64,000 nucleotides of DNA from Streptomyces sp. MJM8645 (GTDB taxonomy: Bacteria > Actinomycetota > Actinomycetes > Streptomycetales > Streptomycetaceae), in assembly GCF_001625365.1 (NCBI RefSeq), contig NZ_LJJF01000001.1, positions 3,356,501 to 3,420,500 on the forward strand, given 5' to 3'. Each line of letters begins with the position of its first letter. Within the stretch, counting starts at the first letter, position 1. Below the pieces are notes generated by a model, which was not told the DNA's origin, ran no database searches, and was given only the letters and a program-made list of their open reading frames with translations. A program made the position numbers and the translations under genes. This document shows positions 42,612 through 49,562 of this stretch, one piece after another.

Positions 42612-43127
42612 TCAGCCGCTTGCTCTCACGTACTCCGAGAAAGGAACGGACTCGGATACGGCCAAGCGCTTCCACTCGACGAATCGGCTCGGGTCGCCGT
42701 CGAACACCTCGCGGCTGATCTGCGTCCCGTCCGGGCGGTAGTTCATCAGGACCACCCTGGACTCGTCGAACATCCAAAAATCCTGATCCGGTAGGCCCGG
42801 ATTCTCGCGGCCGGTCAGGTCGAGAATCCGGATGTCCTCGCCGGCCGCGACGTTGTGGGCGTAGTGCGCGAACTCGAAGCGGAGATAGTCCGTCAGGGGT
42901 CGGGTGATCGCGTGGACGCGGCCGACGGTCCGACCGCTCTCACGGAAGCCCCTCACGCGCCTGGTCCAGGCCGCGGTGTCCTCCGCAGTGACCGGTCCAC
43001 CCGCCAGGAAGCGCCGGATGGCGTCCTCTTCCTGCGGCATGGTGTAGACGGAACGGGTCTCCAGCCGCCAGGCATCGCTCGCCATGGCGTCGAAGTAGTC
43101 CCGCCAGTCCTTACCATCCAAGAGCAC
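42612..43127 (-). CDS. DUF6879-family protein
   Basis: A 171-residue protein of the actinobacterial DUF6879 type: WRDYFDAMASDAWRLETRSVYTMPQEEDAIRRFL, VRGFRESGRTVGRVHAITRPLTDYLRFEF, AAGEDIRILDL, DQDFWMFDESRVVLMNYRPDGT. The family sits next to XRE/DUF5753 regulators and is probably part of their control circuit; no activity is known. GTG at 43127 follows GGAGG at 7 nt and lies inside the upstream small gene (17-bp overlap). It abuts the XRE gene. A second, altered copy lies at 44023-44607. Confidence 0.85.
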   Translation of the reverse strand: MLLDGKDWRDYFDAMASDAWRLETRSVYTMPQEEDAIRRFLAGGPVTAEDTAAWTRRVRGFRESGRTVGRVHAITRPLTDYLRFEFAHYAHNVAAGEDIRILDLTGRENPGLPDQDFWMFDESRVVLMNYRPDGTQISREVFDGDPSRFVEWKRLAVSESVPFSEYVRASG

Positions 43128-43338
43128 GGACGGCCTCCCTGAGAATGTGCTCGGGAATCTCCACCAGGCCCTCGCCTTCGGGCGCGGTGAAGCCGTCGAA
43201 CAGGTCGCCCTGAACCACGAACGAGCCACGGTCGGTGGCGTACACGTTCGGGCAGTCATCCCCGCCGCACTCCCCCGAGCCGCTGCCGCTGCCGTTGCCG
43301 TTGCCCGTCAGCCGCGTAAGCACCGGTTTCCCTGCCAT
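43111..43338 (-). CDS. Small acidic protein preceding DUF6879
   Basis: A 75-residue protein: a Gly/Ser/Asn linker (GNGNGSGSGSG) followed by GDDCPNVYATDRGSFVVQG and VEIPEHILREAVRAL. This layout resembles DUF397-like small partner proteins (CP-x-VY-TDRG core). ATG at 43338 follows GGGAGG at 6 nt. Its end overlaps the DUF6879 start by 17 bp. Likely antagonist or partner for the XRE regulator encoded two genes down. Its + strand twin at 43828 is frameshifted. Confidence 0.75.
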   Translation of the reverse strand: MAGKPVLTRLTGNGNGSGSGSGECGGDDCPNVYATDRGSFVVQGDLFDGFTAPEGEGLVEIPEHILREAVRALGW

Positions 43339-43382
43339 GCCAACCTCCCACCCGCCGAACCCTGCTGGACCTTGCAGATACG

Positions 43383-43450
43383 AAGCTAGGGACACCTTGC
43401 GGGAGTGTCCATGCCGACTCGGCGATATTCCCGTGTTCGACTAATGATCT
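43383..43450 (-). promoter_or_regulatory. Promoter of the minus DUF6879 module
   Basis: Minus strand: AGATCATTAGTCGAACACG, GGAATAT (43425-43431), TGGACA -35 (43406-43411), 17-bp spacer, TAGCTT -10 (43383-43388). TSS would lie ~38 nt before the ATG at 43338. The -35/spacer holds a GGACAC/GTGTCC dyad. Confidence 0.6.
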
Positions 43451-43475
43451 TGCCTTGGAGCCACCCACCACGTTT

Positions 43476-43518
43476 CGATCGCCCGGGAAGTCGACCCCGT
43501 CGGCTTCCCGGGCGATCG
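43476..43518. repeat. Hairpin with GAAGTCG-type arms (copy E)
   Basis: A 19-bp stem (43476-43494 with 43500-43518, one T.G pair) centred on GGGAAGTCGA-CCCCG-TCGGCTTCCC. Related in core and loop size to three nearby hairpins. Confidence 0.65.
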
Positions 43519-43563
43519 CGACGAACAGCTCCGTCGCCACCGAACCTGCTGCGGGGGTTGCAC

Positions 43564-43588
43564 AAGAAGTCGACTCCACCGACTTCTT
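43564..43588. repeat. Hairpin AAGAAGTCG-N7-CGACTTCTT (copy A)
   Basis: Perfect 9-bp arms. The sequence continues TACGCGGCACCGCACCC, similar to what follows copy B at 44544, so the shared unit is longer than the stem. Confidence 0.75.
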
Positions 43589-43745
43589 ACGCGGCACCGC
43601 ACCCGCTGACCCGCATCCTGAGCGGCAGGCCTCACCATGCTGCCGCACTGCCGACACGTTCGACCATGTCCTCGCTGACAACTCCCGGTATGTTCCGGCA
43701 GCTCCTCAGAGCGAAGGCCCCAGGCAAGGTCCTTATCCCAGACCC

Positions 43746-43794
43746 GGAATATGCCCGATACTGCATGGACAGGCATCGAAGGCAGCCCTAGCGT
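43746..43794 (+). promoter_or_regulatory. Promoter of the plus DUF6879 module
   Basis: GGAATAT (43746-43752), TGGACA -35 (43766-43771), 17-bp spacer, TAGCGT -10 (43789-43794), then ATG at 43828. GGAATAT to CCCTAGC spacing (33 nt) equals that of the minus promoter. Confidence 0.6.
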
Positions 43795-43827
43795 CGTTGA
43801 CGAGTTGGGAGGCATAGCGAGGTCAGC

Positions 43828-44039
43828 ATGGCTGAGCCCCCGCAGCTACTGTCTCCTGCCAGCAAGTTCAACGGCCCACGCTGCGACGATGACGACTGCC
43901 CAACCGTGTACTCCACCGATCGCGGGACGTTCGCGGTCCAGAGCGACCACTTCACGGCCCTGAAGGCACCCATCGGGAGTCCGCCGTCGAGATTCCCCGA
44001 CACGTTCTGAAGGAGGCCATCCGTGCTCCTGGATGGTGA
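43828..44039 (+). pseudogene. Frameshifted twin of the small acidic protein gene
   Basis: ATG at 43828 (GAGG upstream) opens a frame containing DDDDCPTVYSTDRGTFAVQS, matching the intact gene at 43111-43338, but after LKAPIG (about 43975) it runs into FPDTF and a stop at 44010. In another frame the same DNA continues ESAVEIPRHVLKEAIRAPGW and stops at 44039, just as the intact gene ends (VEIPEHILREAVRALGW). With that shift it would overlap the DUF6879 start by 17 bp like the intact pair. A one-base indel, a sequencing error, or frameshifting could explain it. Confidence 0.75.
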
Positions 44040-44607
44040 CCAGTGGCGCGCCCACTTCGACAGCTACCAGCACGAAGCGTTCCGGTTCGAGGCGCAGCCC
44101 GCCTACACCATGCCCAGGGAAGCAGAGAGCCTCGCCCGCTTCCTGCGCGGCGAGCCGAAGCCGATCGATCACAACGCGGCGTGGCACCGGAGGGTGCACG
44201 GCTTCGTCTCCTCGGGACGGAAGATCGGCCGCGTCCGGGTGGTGCGCCAACCCCTCACGGACTACCAGCGGTACCAGTTCGCCTGGGGTATCCCTGGCAA
44301 CATCGCCGCCGGAGAAGACATTCGGATCCTGGACACCACTGAAGGGAACTTCGGTATCCCCGACCAGGACTGGTGGCTGTTCGATGACACCTCGGCAGTC
44401 CACCTGAACTTCCGATCTGACGGCACCCAGATCAACCGGGAGCTCGTCAGCGGCGACATGCGCCGCCACCGCGAGTGGAAAAGAATCGCCCTGGCTCACT
44501 CCGTGCCGTTTTCCGAATACCTGAAGTCGGCCCCACCGACTTCTTGCGCAACACCGCATCCGTCGGCCCGCGTCCCAGGTGTCCTGGGGCGCGGGCCGAC
44601 GTCATGA
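44023..44607 (+). CDS. DUF6879-family protein, altered C-terminus
   Basis: A 194-residue homologue of the protein at 42612-43127 (FDSYQHEAFRFEAQPAYTMPREAESLARFL; AAGEDIRILDTTEGNFG; DQDWWLFDDTSAVHLNFRSDGTQIN). After SVPFSEYLKS, where the twin stops (SEYVRASG), it runs on for ~24 residues through a GAAGTCG hairpin and a 19-bp terminator-like stem, giving APPTSCATPHPSARVPGV. The native stop seems lost through insertion or expansion of the palindromic repeat. GTG at 44023 follows AAGGAGG. No XRE gene follows, unlike the minus module, so it is probably a decaying duplicate. Confidence 0.75.
   Translation: MLLDGDQWRAHFDSYQHEAFRFEAQPAYTMPREAESLARFLRGEPKPIDHNAAWHRRVHGFVSSGRKIGRVRVVRQPLTDYQRYQFAWGIPGNIAAGEDIRILDTTEGNFGIPDQDWWLFDDTSAVHLNFRSDGTQINRELVSGDMRRHREWKRIALAHSVPFSEYLKSAPPTSCATPHPSARVPGVLGRGPTS
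44523..44543. repeat. Hairpin GAAGTCGG-N5-CCGACTTC (copy B)
   Basis: Perfect 8-bp arms inside the 3' end of the DUF6879 frame, continuing TTGCGCAACACCGCA like copy A. Confidence 0.75.
44561..44601 (+). terminator. Long hairpin at the end of the plus DUF6879 module
   Basis: A 19-bp stem with one T.G pair (44561-44579 with 44583-44601), TGT loop, lying within the extended reading frame. Its location inside a CDS argues that the original gene ended earlier. Confidence 0.75.
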
Positions 44608-44609
44608 CC

Positions 44610-44644
44610 GGGCCGGGCCTGTGCGGAGAGCGCAGGCCCGGCCC
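44610..44644. terminator. Second hairpin after the DUF6879 module
   Basis: A 15-bp stem with one T.G pair (44610-44624 with 44630-44644), GGAGA loop. Confidence 0.7.
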
Positions 44645-44665
44645 TCTCCGCAGGTAGGAGCGTCC

Positions 44666-44706
44666 TTGTGCGTAGGAAGTCGGTGAGGCCGACTTCCTAC
44701 GCACAA
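44666..44706. repeat. Hairpin with 18-bp arms, GTAGGAAGTCGG core (copy C)
   Basis: Perfect 18-bp arms (44666-44683 with 44689-44706) and TGAGG loop. The right arm core CCGACTTCCTACGCAC is repeated directly at 44742-44757, downstream of the AAC(3)-like gene end. May act as terminator, but sequence similarity to copies A, B and E marks it as a dispersed repeat. Confidence 0.8.
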
Positions 44707-44741
44707 GAGACCTGGACAGGACCGTCGCCGCTTCGGCGGGG

Positions 44742-44757
44742 CCGACTTCCTACGCAC
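44742..44757. repeat. Half-copy CCGACTTCCTACGCAC (copy D)
   Basis: Direct repeat of the right arm of copy C, 53 bp away. Confidence 0.75.
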
Positions 44758-44796
44758 CAGGACGCTGAAAAGGACCGGCCGGGGCGCGCGGGGGGC

Positions 44797-45606
44797 TCAG
44801 GGGCGGAGGAGGTGTTCGGCGAGGTCGACGGCTTCGCGGAGGGGGACGAGGCGGCAGTCGGCGGTGCCGAGGTGGGTGGTGGTGATGCCGGTGGCGGCGG
44901 CGAGGACGCGGATGCCGAGGTCGGCGAAGTGGAGGTCGTCGAGCTCGGGGGCCCGGAAGGTGAGCCAGCCGTCGGGGCCGACGCAGCGGTATTCGCGCAG
45001 GGGGACGTCGGGCATGCGCTGGTCGGCGAGGTGGAAGGCGGTGAAGCGGGCCATCGGGACGCCGAGCATCAGCACCCGGGCGTCGAGGTCGTAGAGGCGT
45101 CCGAGCGGGGACTCGGGGCCGAGGTGGGAGGTGAGGGGGTGGTGGGCGGTGATCTCGCGGGCGTGCCGGCCGAGGGCCGTCCAGGAGGTCTGGGGGTGGC
45201 GGCTGCGCAGGGCGCCGGGGCGGGTGCGGATCTCCTCGGAGAGGGCGCCCATGGTCGGCGAGCAGGGGGTGGTCGCCGGGTCGAACCGCGGCATCCGGGC
45301 CCGGTAGGCGGCGGTCTCGGCCGGGGTGAGGCCGGCGGTGGCGGTCTGGTGGATGCGCGAGGTGGCGGAGTTCTCGGGGGTGGCGGTGTAGGCGACCAGG
45401 GTGCCGCCGGGGCCGAGGACGTGGAGCAGCGCGTCGGCGACGGTGGCGGCGCCGCCGTCCACCGGGCCGAGGGCGCGCAGGGAGGCCTCGACGTGCACCA
45501 CCATGCCCGGGCGGACGCCGAGTTGGGCGAACCCGGCGGCCAAACCCCCAGCGGTGAGGGCGGTATCGGCGAGAGCAGTGCCGGTGAGAGCAGTGACGGT
45601 GCGCAT
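44797..45606 (-). CDS. AAC(3)-like acetyltransferase, third gene of the fxsA-fxsB unit
   Basis: A 269-residue protein of the aminoglycoside N(3)-acetyltransferase fold: RPGMVVHVEASLRALGPVDGGAATVADALLHVLGPGGTLV, MPRFDPATTPCSPTMGALSEEIRTRPGALRS and VLMLGVPMARFTAFHLADQR, where His in FHLAD matches the family catalytic His region and the usual N-T-S before it reads F-T-A. It starts 15 bp after the fxsB stop, so it belongs to that operon. Similar genes accompany FxsB in other actinobacteria, as I recall. It may acylate the modified Fxs peptide; genuine aminoglycoside resistance cannot be claimed from sequence. Confidence 0.85.
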   Translation of the reverse strand: MRTVTALTGTALADTALTAGGLAAGFAQLGVRPGMVVHVEASLRALGPVDGGAATVADALLHVLGPGGTLVAYTATPENSATSRIHQTATAGLTPAETAAYRARMPRFDPATTPCSPTMGALSEEIRTRPGALRSRHPQTSWTALGRHAREITAHHPLTSHLGPESPLGRLYDLDARVLMLGVPMARFTAFHLADQRMPDVPLREYRCVGPDGWLTFRAPELDDLHFADLGIRVLAAATGITTTHLGTADCRLVPLREAVDLAEHLLRP

Positions 45607-45621
45607 GGCCGCTCCTCTGGG

Positions 45622-48117
45622 TCAGACCTCGGCGTGGCGGGCGTGGCCGCGCTCGTGACCGCGCTCGTGGCGGGCCCGTTCGGCGGCCCGTTCGGCGGCG
45701 GCGGGCACCGGTACGGCGAGCCACGGTGCGACGCTCTCACGCATGCCGTCGGCGAAGCGCAAGCCGAGCGCCGTGAGGGCACCGGATCCGGCCAGCCGGT
45801 CGACGGCTTCGGCGGTGTACCGGCGCCAGAGCGCGAACTGGGTGCGAGCCCGGTCGGCGGCCTCGCCCGGCAGCCCGTCGTAGGCGAGCGCGCGGGTGCC
45901 CCAGTACTCGGTGACGGCGAGGTGCGCGTAGGTGCCCTGGAGCAGGCCTTCCAGCGGGCGCGGGTCGGGCCGCCAGGGCGCGAGGTACAGCTGGTCGTCG
46001 GCCGGGTCGTGGAGGTCGAACAGGTCGAGTACGGCGCCGAGTTTGACGTGCTGGAACTCGTGCGCGAGCAGCAGTGCGAGCGTCGGCGCGGTCGCGGGCC
46101 GGGCGATGCCGACCGCGCCGTGGGCCTGCCGGGCGGCCGAGCTGACGTCCCGCCCGGTGGGGCCCGGCCGTAGCGGGGTGATGGTGGTGAGGCCGGCCCG
46201 GAGGCCTTCCGCGTACGCGGGCAGGTCGTGCCCGAGCAGTTCCCAGGCTTCGCGCAACGCGCCCGTCCAGTCGAGCAGTTCGCCGTCGGAGAGCCGGCCG
46301 GCCACGGCGTGGTCGTGGCTGTCGCGCAGCGGGTCGACGTCCTCCAGGGTGACCGTCCACCCTCCGGCCAGCCGGACCCGCCGCAGCGGCTGGTCCAGGG
46401 CGGCGGACACCGATCCGTCGGACGCCCGCACGCTGAACCCGTCGGCCAGGCCGGTGACGACCGCCTCCCCGTCCGGGGCGGCGGTCCGCCCGAGGGTCGG
46501 CAGGTGCAGCCACCCGCCGCGCACCGGCACCGCGACCGCGTCCCCCCGCCCGGCGCGGACGGCGGCGGCGGCGGCCAGGGTGGCCAGCGGGCCGAGCCCG
46601 ACGGTGAGGTCCCCGGCGAGCCGGCGGGCGGCCCAGGCGCGGGCGTACGGGTGGGTGAGGACGGTGTCGACGGCGGCGGGTGCGCTCGCGTCGAGTTCGG
46701 ACAGCAGCGCCCAGGCCGCCGATCCGGGCTGCCCGGAGGCGTCCCAGGCGGCGGCCAGCATGGCCCGGGTGAGGGCGAGTTGGGCGCGGGACAGGGCCCG
46801 CACGGTGTCCTGGTCCCCGTACCCGCGGGCGAGCTGGTCGAGCTGCCGCTCGGTGAGGGTGGCCGGCACCACCGGCTCCCCGGCCTGGGCGGGCACGGAA
46901 GGACCCACCGCGGCGGCGGAACCGGCGGCGGAACCGGCGGCGGAACCGGCGGCGGAACCGGCCGCGGAAGCGGCGGCGGAACCAGCGGCGGCAGCGGACC
47001 CGGCGGCGTCGCCGGCGAGTTCGTTGATGAGCTTCATGAGGTCACCGCAGTAGACGGAGGGATTGTCGAAGCCCGTGTCGGCCCGGTACCGGTGGGCGTA
47101 CAGGCCGCCGCCGCAGCTGCGGACGACCGGGCAGGCCCGGCAGGCGGCGCTCAGCCCGGCCAGCCCCGACTGGCGGGCGACCATGCCGGGGTGCAGCGCG
47201 ACCTGGTCGAGGCTGTGTGCGAAGACGTCGTACCCCGTCTCCGGCGCGCCGTCGTAGGCGGTCTTGAGGCTGTCGGCCTGTTCGAAGCTGCCGTCCGTCT
47301 CCAGGACGACGAGGTCGGAGGGTTCCAGGCCGAGCGATTCGGTGAGGCTGGAGAGCCCGTGCAACGTCCGGTGGACGGATTCGAAGGTGCGGACGGCGAA
47401 CGGGCGGCCGTCGGCGTCCCATCTCCGGTACACAGCCAACAGCCAGTCCGCGTACGGTGTTTGCGCACCGTCGGCGGCCGGTTTCGGCCGGTCCTCCCAA
47501 GTGGCGTGCGGCAGCAGGAAGTCGACGGCGGGGGGGTCGAGTTCGGCCAGGGCCCGGTAGACGGCGTCCGGGTCGTTCTCGATGTCGACGGTGCAGAGCA
47601 GCCCGGCGTAGAGGTGCCGGTACGCGGGCCGGCGCAGCCGCTCGACCGCCCGCAGGACGTGCGGGTGGCTGCTGCGGCCGTCGGCGAAGCGGCGGTGGCG
47701 GTCGTTGGCGGCGCGGTCGCCGTCGAGCGAGATGCCGACCCTCATGCCGACTTCGGCGAAGAGTTCGCAGTAGGCGTCGTCCAGTTGGACGCCGTTGGTG
47801 TGGATGCGCAGGTCGAGTGCGCAGCCGGGCGGCAGGGCCGCCCGGAGCGCCTTGGCCGCGTGGCGTAACCGGTCCGGGCCGGCGAGCAGGGGTTCTCCCC
47901 CGTGCAGGACGACCCGGACGGCGGGCAGCCGGTGTGCGGCCGCGTGGTCGCCGATCCGCTCGGCGATCTTGTTCAGGACTTCGTCACCGATGACCTTGGG
48001 GCGTCGACGCCAACTGGTGTCGGCGTGCTCGTATACGTAGCAGTGATCGCAGGCAAGATCACACCGGCTGTGTACTTTCACGACGAATTGGGTGAAAGGC
48101 AGCGGAGTTGGCGTCAT
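45622..48117 (-). CDS. fxsB: FxsB: radical SAM/SPASM maturase fused to an HExxH domain
   Basis: An 831-residue enzyme. The SAM cluster is CDLACDHC (Cys19, 23, 26), followed by VVLHGGEPLLAG and RIHTNGVQ; a SPASM-type Cys set (CRACPVVRSCGGG ... VYC) lies near 330-360. An Ala/Gly/Ser repeat linker (~369-405, from a 12-bp DNA repeat) leads to a C-terminal domain with HEFQH (686-690), an HExxH motif of the putative peptide-modification type. FxsB maturases install crosslinks in FxSxx-COOH peptides (three-residue cyclophanes are reported for this enzyme class). It ends His-rich (HERGHERGHARH). fxsA is 41 bp upstream. No clear SD precedes the ATG. Confidence 0.92.
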   Translation of the reverse strand: MTPTPLPFTQFVVKVHSRCDLACDHCYVYEHADTSWRRRPKVIGDEVLNKIAERIGDHAAAHRLPAVRVVLHGGEPLLAGPDRLRHAAKALRAALPPGCALDLRIHTNGVQLDDAYCELFAEVGMRVGISLDGDRAANDRHRRFADGRSSHPHVLRAVERLRRPAYRHLYAGLLCTVDIENDPDAVYRALAELDPPAVDFLLPHATWEDRPKPAADGAQTPYADWLLAVYRRWDADGRPFAVRTFESVHRTLHGLSSLTESLGLEPSDLVVLETDGSFEQADSLKTAYDGAPETGYDVFAHSLDQVALHPGMVARQSGLAGLSAACRACPVVRSCGGGLYAHRYRADTGFDNPSVYCGDLMKLINELAGDAAGSAAAAGSAAASAAGSAAGSAAGSAAGSAAAVGPSVPAQAGEPVVPATLTERQLDQLARGYGDQDTVRALSRAQLALTRAMLAAAWDASGQPGSAAWALLSELDASAPAAVDTVLTHPYARAWAARRLAGDLTVGLGPLATLAAAAAVRAGRGDAVAVPVRGGWLHLPTLGRTAAPDGEAVVTGLADGFSVRASDGSVSAALDQPLRRVRLAGGWTVTLEDVDPLRDSHDHAVAGRLSDGELLDWTGALREAWELLGHDLPAYAEGLRAGLTTITPLRPGPTGRDVSSAARQAHGAVGIARPATAPTLALLLAHEFQHVKLGAVLDLFDLHDPADDQLYLAPWRPDPRPLEGLLQGTYAHLAVTEYWGTRALAYDGLPGEAADRARTQFALWRRYTAEAVDRLAGSGALTALGLRFADGMRESVAPWLAVPVPAAAERAAERARHERGHERGHARHAEV
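46912..46960. repeat. 12-bp tandem repeat inside fxsB
   Basis: Four near-perfect GGCGGCGGAACC-type units encode the AAGS repeats of the FxsB interdomain linker. Slippage here would change linker length without a frameshift. Confidence 0.8.
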
Positions 48118-48158
48118 GGTCGATCGGATTCAGCCGGAGCCGACGGTCAGTCGGCCGA

Positions 48159-48341
48159 TCAGATGGAGGAGTTGAAGGCCGCGACCGGCACCGCACCCGC
48201 ACCGGTGTCGGGCAGGGCTCGTCGGATCCTGGCAGAGAGTTCCTCGGCGCCGAGCTGGGCGAGGTCGGCCAGTGAAGGCCGGATTTCGCCCTGAGGCTCC
48301 GTCAGTTCAGTGCGGGGCATGGTGTCCAGTGCGGGTGTCAT
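48159..48341 (-). CDS. fxsA: FxsA: FxSxx-COOH precursor peptide
   Basis: A 60-residue peptide ending in F-N-S-S-I, the FxSxx-COOH signature. The leader (PSLADLAQLGAEELSARIRRAL, about 23-44) is an amphipathic helix typical for maturase recognition; GAGAVPVAAFNSSI is the core end. FxsB should act on the Phe-Asn-Ser segment (an Omega-X-X type motif). ATG at 48341 with GGAAGAG upstream; an ATG seven codons in (MPRTELTE) is possible. A TATATA box lies ~47 nt upstream (48388-48393). Sits 41 bp before fxsB. Confidence 0.93.
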   Translation of the reverse strand: MTPALDTMPRTELTEPQGEIRPSLADLAQLGAEELSARIRRALPDTGAGAVPVAAFNSSI

Positions 48342-48836
48342 GTTCGATTCTCTTCCACGATGGGGGTTAGAGAGAAGCAGGGCCGGGTATATACGTCGGC
48401 CTAGTCGACCAGGGTACTGCCAGCACGTGGGCTGCGCCGTGCTCTTGCGCGCCCCTAACAGCCCACTACCCCCTTCACGCAGCGAAGTCTCGCCAAAAGT
48501 TCACCCACTCGGCGGTCGCGTGACGGCACCTGACCGGCGCACAGGGGCACGGCTTCGCGCCGCCGAACCCACCCCGGCGGCGCCCCTGCGCCAACGTACG
48601 GCCGCCGCCCCGGCCCGACCCGCTCCCCCGGCGCGGCCGGAGCCCCCTCCCCTGACGCTCGCGCCCCACCCGAACCACCGGTCGGCGAAGGCCGGTTGGC
48701 GCGATTCGACAGCGCCCAACACTCTCCCGCCTCCGCACGACGGCGAGCCCGACGGCGGACCCGACGAACCCGACCAGCCCAACGGCGGACCCGCCGACGG
48801 ACCCGCCGGTATTCGAACGCCTCGCAGACCCGCCCG
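48342..48836. other. Region between fxsA and pdxH
   Basis: 495 bp, no supported gene. It holds a TATATA -10-like box for fxsA at 48388-48393 and, near 48735-48810, imperfect GACGGCGGACCCG repeats. pdxH ends at its right edge. Confidence 0.5.
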
Positions 48837-49562
48837 CTACGGGCAGAGCCGCTCCACCCGCCAGCCGCCCGCTCCGGCCGGATCGGCGAAGTAGCGCAGC
48901 CGGTCGTGCAGCCGGTTCTCCCGCCCCTGCCAGAACTCCACGCTCTCCGGGATCACCCGGTACCCGCCCCAGAACGGCGGCACGGGCACGCCCTCGCCCT
49001 CCGGGTAGCGGCGCTCCAGTTCGGCGTAGCGCTGTTCGAGGACGTCGCGCCCGCCGACCGGGCTGGACTGCTCGCTGGCCCAGGCGCCGAGCTGCGAGCC
49101 GTGCGGCCGGGTGCGGAAGTAGGCGGCGGTCTCGTCCCGGCCGACCTTCTCCACCCGCCCCTGGACGATCACCTGGCGGGCCAGCGCGATCCACGGGAAC
49201 AGCAGCGCGGCGTGCGGGTTGGCGGCGAGCTCGGAGCCCTTGCGGGAGCCGTAGTTGGTGAAGAAGACGAAGCCGCGCGCGTCGTAGCCCTTGAGCAGGA
49301 CGGTGCGCGAGCTGGGCCGCCCCTGGGCGTCGGCGGTGGAGAGCACCATCGCGTTGGGCTCGACCACCCCGGCGTCGTCCGCTTCGTGGAACCAGCGGGT
49401 GAACTGGGCGATCGGCTCGGGCGCGAGCTGTTCCTCGACCAGGCCCTCGTGGGTGTAGTGCTTGCGCATCACGGTGAGGTCCGGTCCGGGCCGGGCATCG
49501 TCGGCCAGGATCCGGGTGGCGGGGCTCAGGGGCGTCGACTGGGCGCGTTCCGGGGTCTGCAC
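48837..49562 (-). CDS. pdxH: Pyridoxamine 5'-phosphate oxidase PdxH
   Basis: A ~241-residue FMN enzyme that makes pyridoxal 5'-phosphate. Family blocks: [93 protein letters not shown]. The usual core begins at [10 protein letters not shown] (ATG 49469); GTG 49562 adds ~31 variable residues and lies better away from the divergent gene; neither has a good SD, so the start is uncertain. PLP also serves SerC, encoded nearby. Divergent from the citrate synthase gene, an order I recall in S. coelicolor. Confidence 0.93.
   Translation of the reverse strand: MQTPERAQSTPLSPATRILADDARPGPDLTVMRKHYTHEGLVEEQLAPEPIAQFTRWFHEADDAGVVEPNAMVLSTADAQGRPSSRTVLLKGYDARGFVFFTNYGSRKGSELAANPHAALLFPWIALARQVIVQGRVEKVGRDETAAYFRTRPHGSQLGAWASEQSSPVGGRDVLEQRYAELERRYPEGEGVPVPPFWGGYRVIPESVEFWQGRENRLHDRLRYFADPAGAGGWRVERLCP

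Larger units (their letters stand above)
43339..43827. other. Divergent region between twin DUF6879 modules
   Basis: 489 bp without a supported gene. It contains two outward promoters (43383-43431 minus; 43746-43794 plus) and two hairpins of the GAAGTCG family (43476-43518; 43564-43588). Open frames across it show no protein features. Confidence 0.6.

Noticed and set aside
43441..43815. Small open frames in both strands of the DUF6879 divergent region
   Set aside because: They run across promoters and hairpins, lack SD and family resemblance, and conflict with each other.
44447..44704. Short frames containing KKSVGPTS-like and RRKSASPTSYA-like sequence
   Set aside because: They are translations of the palindromic repeat and terminators, not genes.
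44797..45606. Acquired aminoglycoside resistance gene
   Set aside because: It sits in the fxs operon and has altered motif residues; sequence alone does not support a resistance phenotype.
31172..48341. Integrative element or prophage boundaries around the accessory region
   Set aside because: No integrase, excisionase, tRNA or flanking direct repeats were seen; the block is accessory in content but not a recognisable mobile element.
48475..49194. Minus-strand 239-codon frame overlapping pdxH
   Set aside because: Out-of-frame Arg/Gly-rich translation of pdxH and intergenic DNA, with no protein features.
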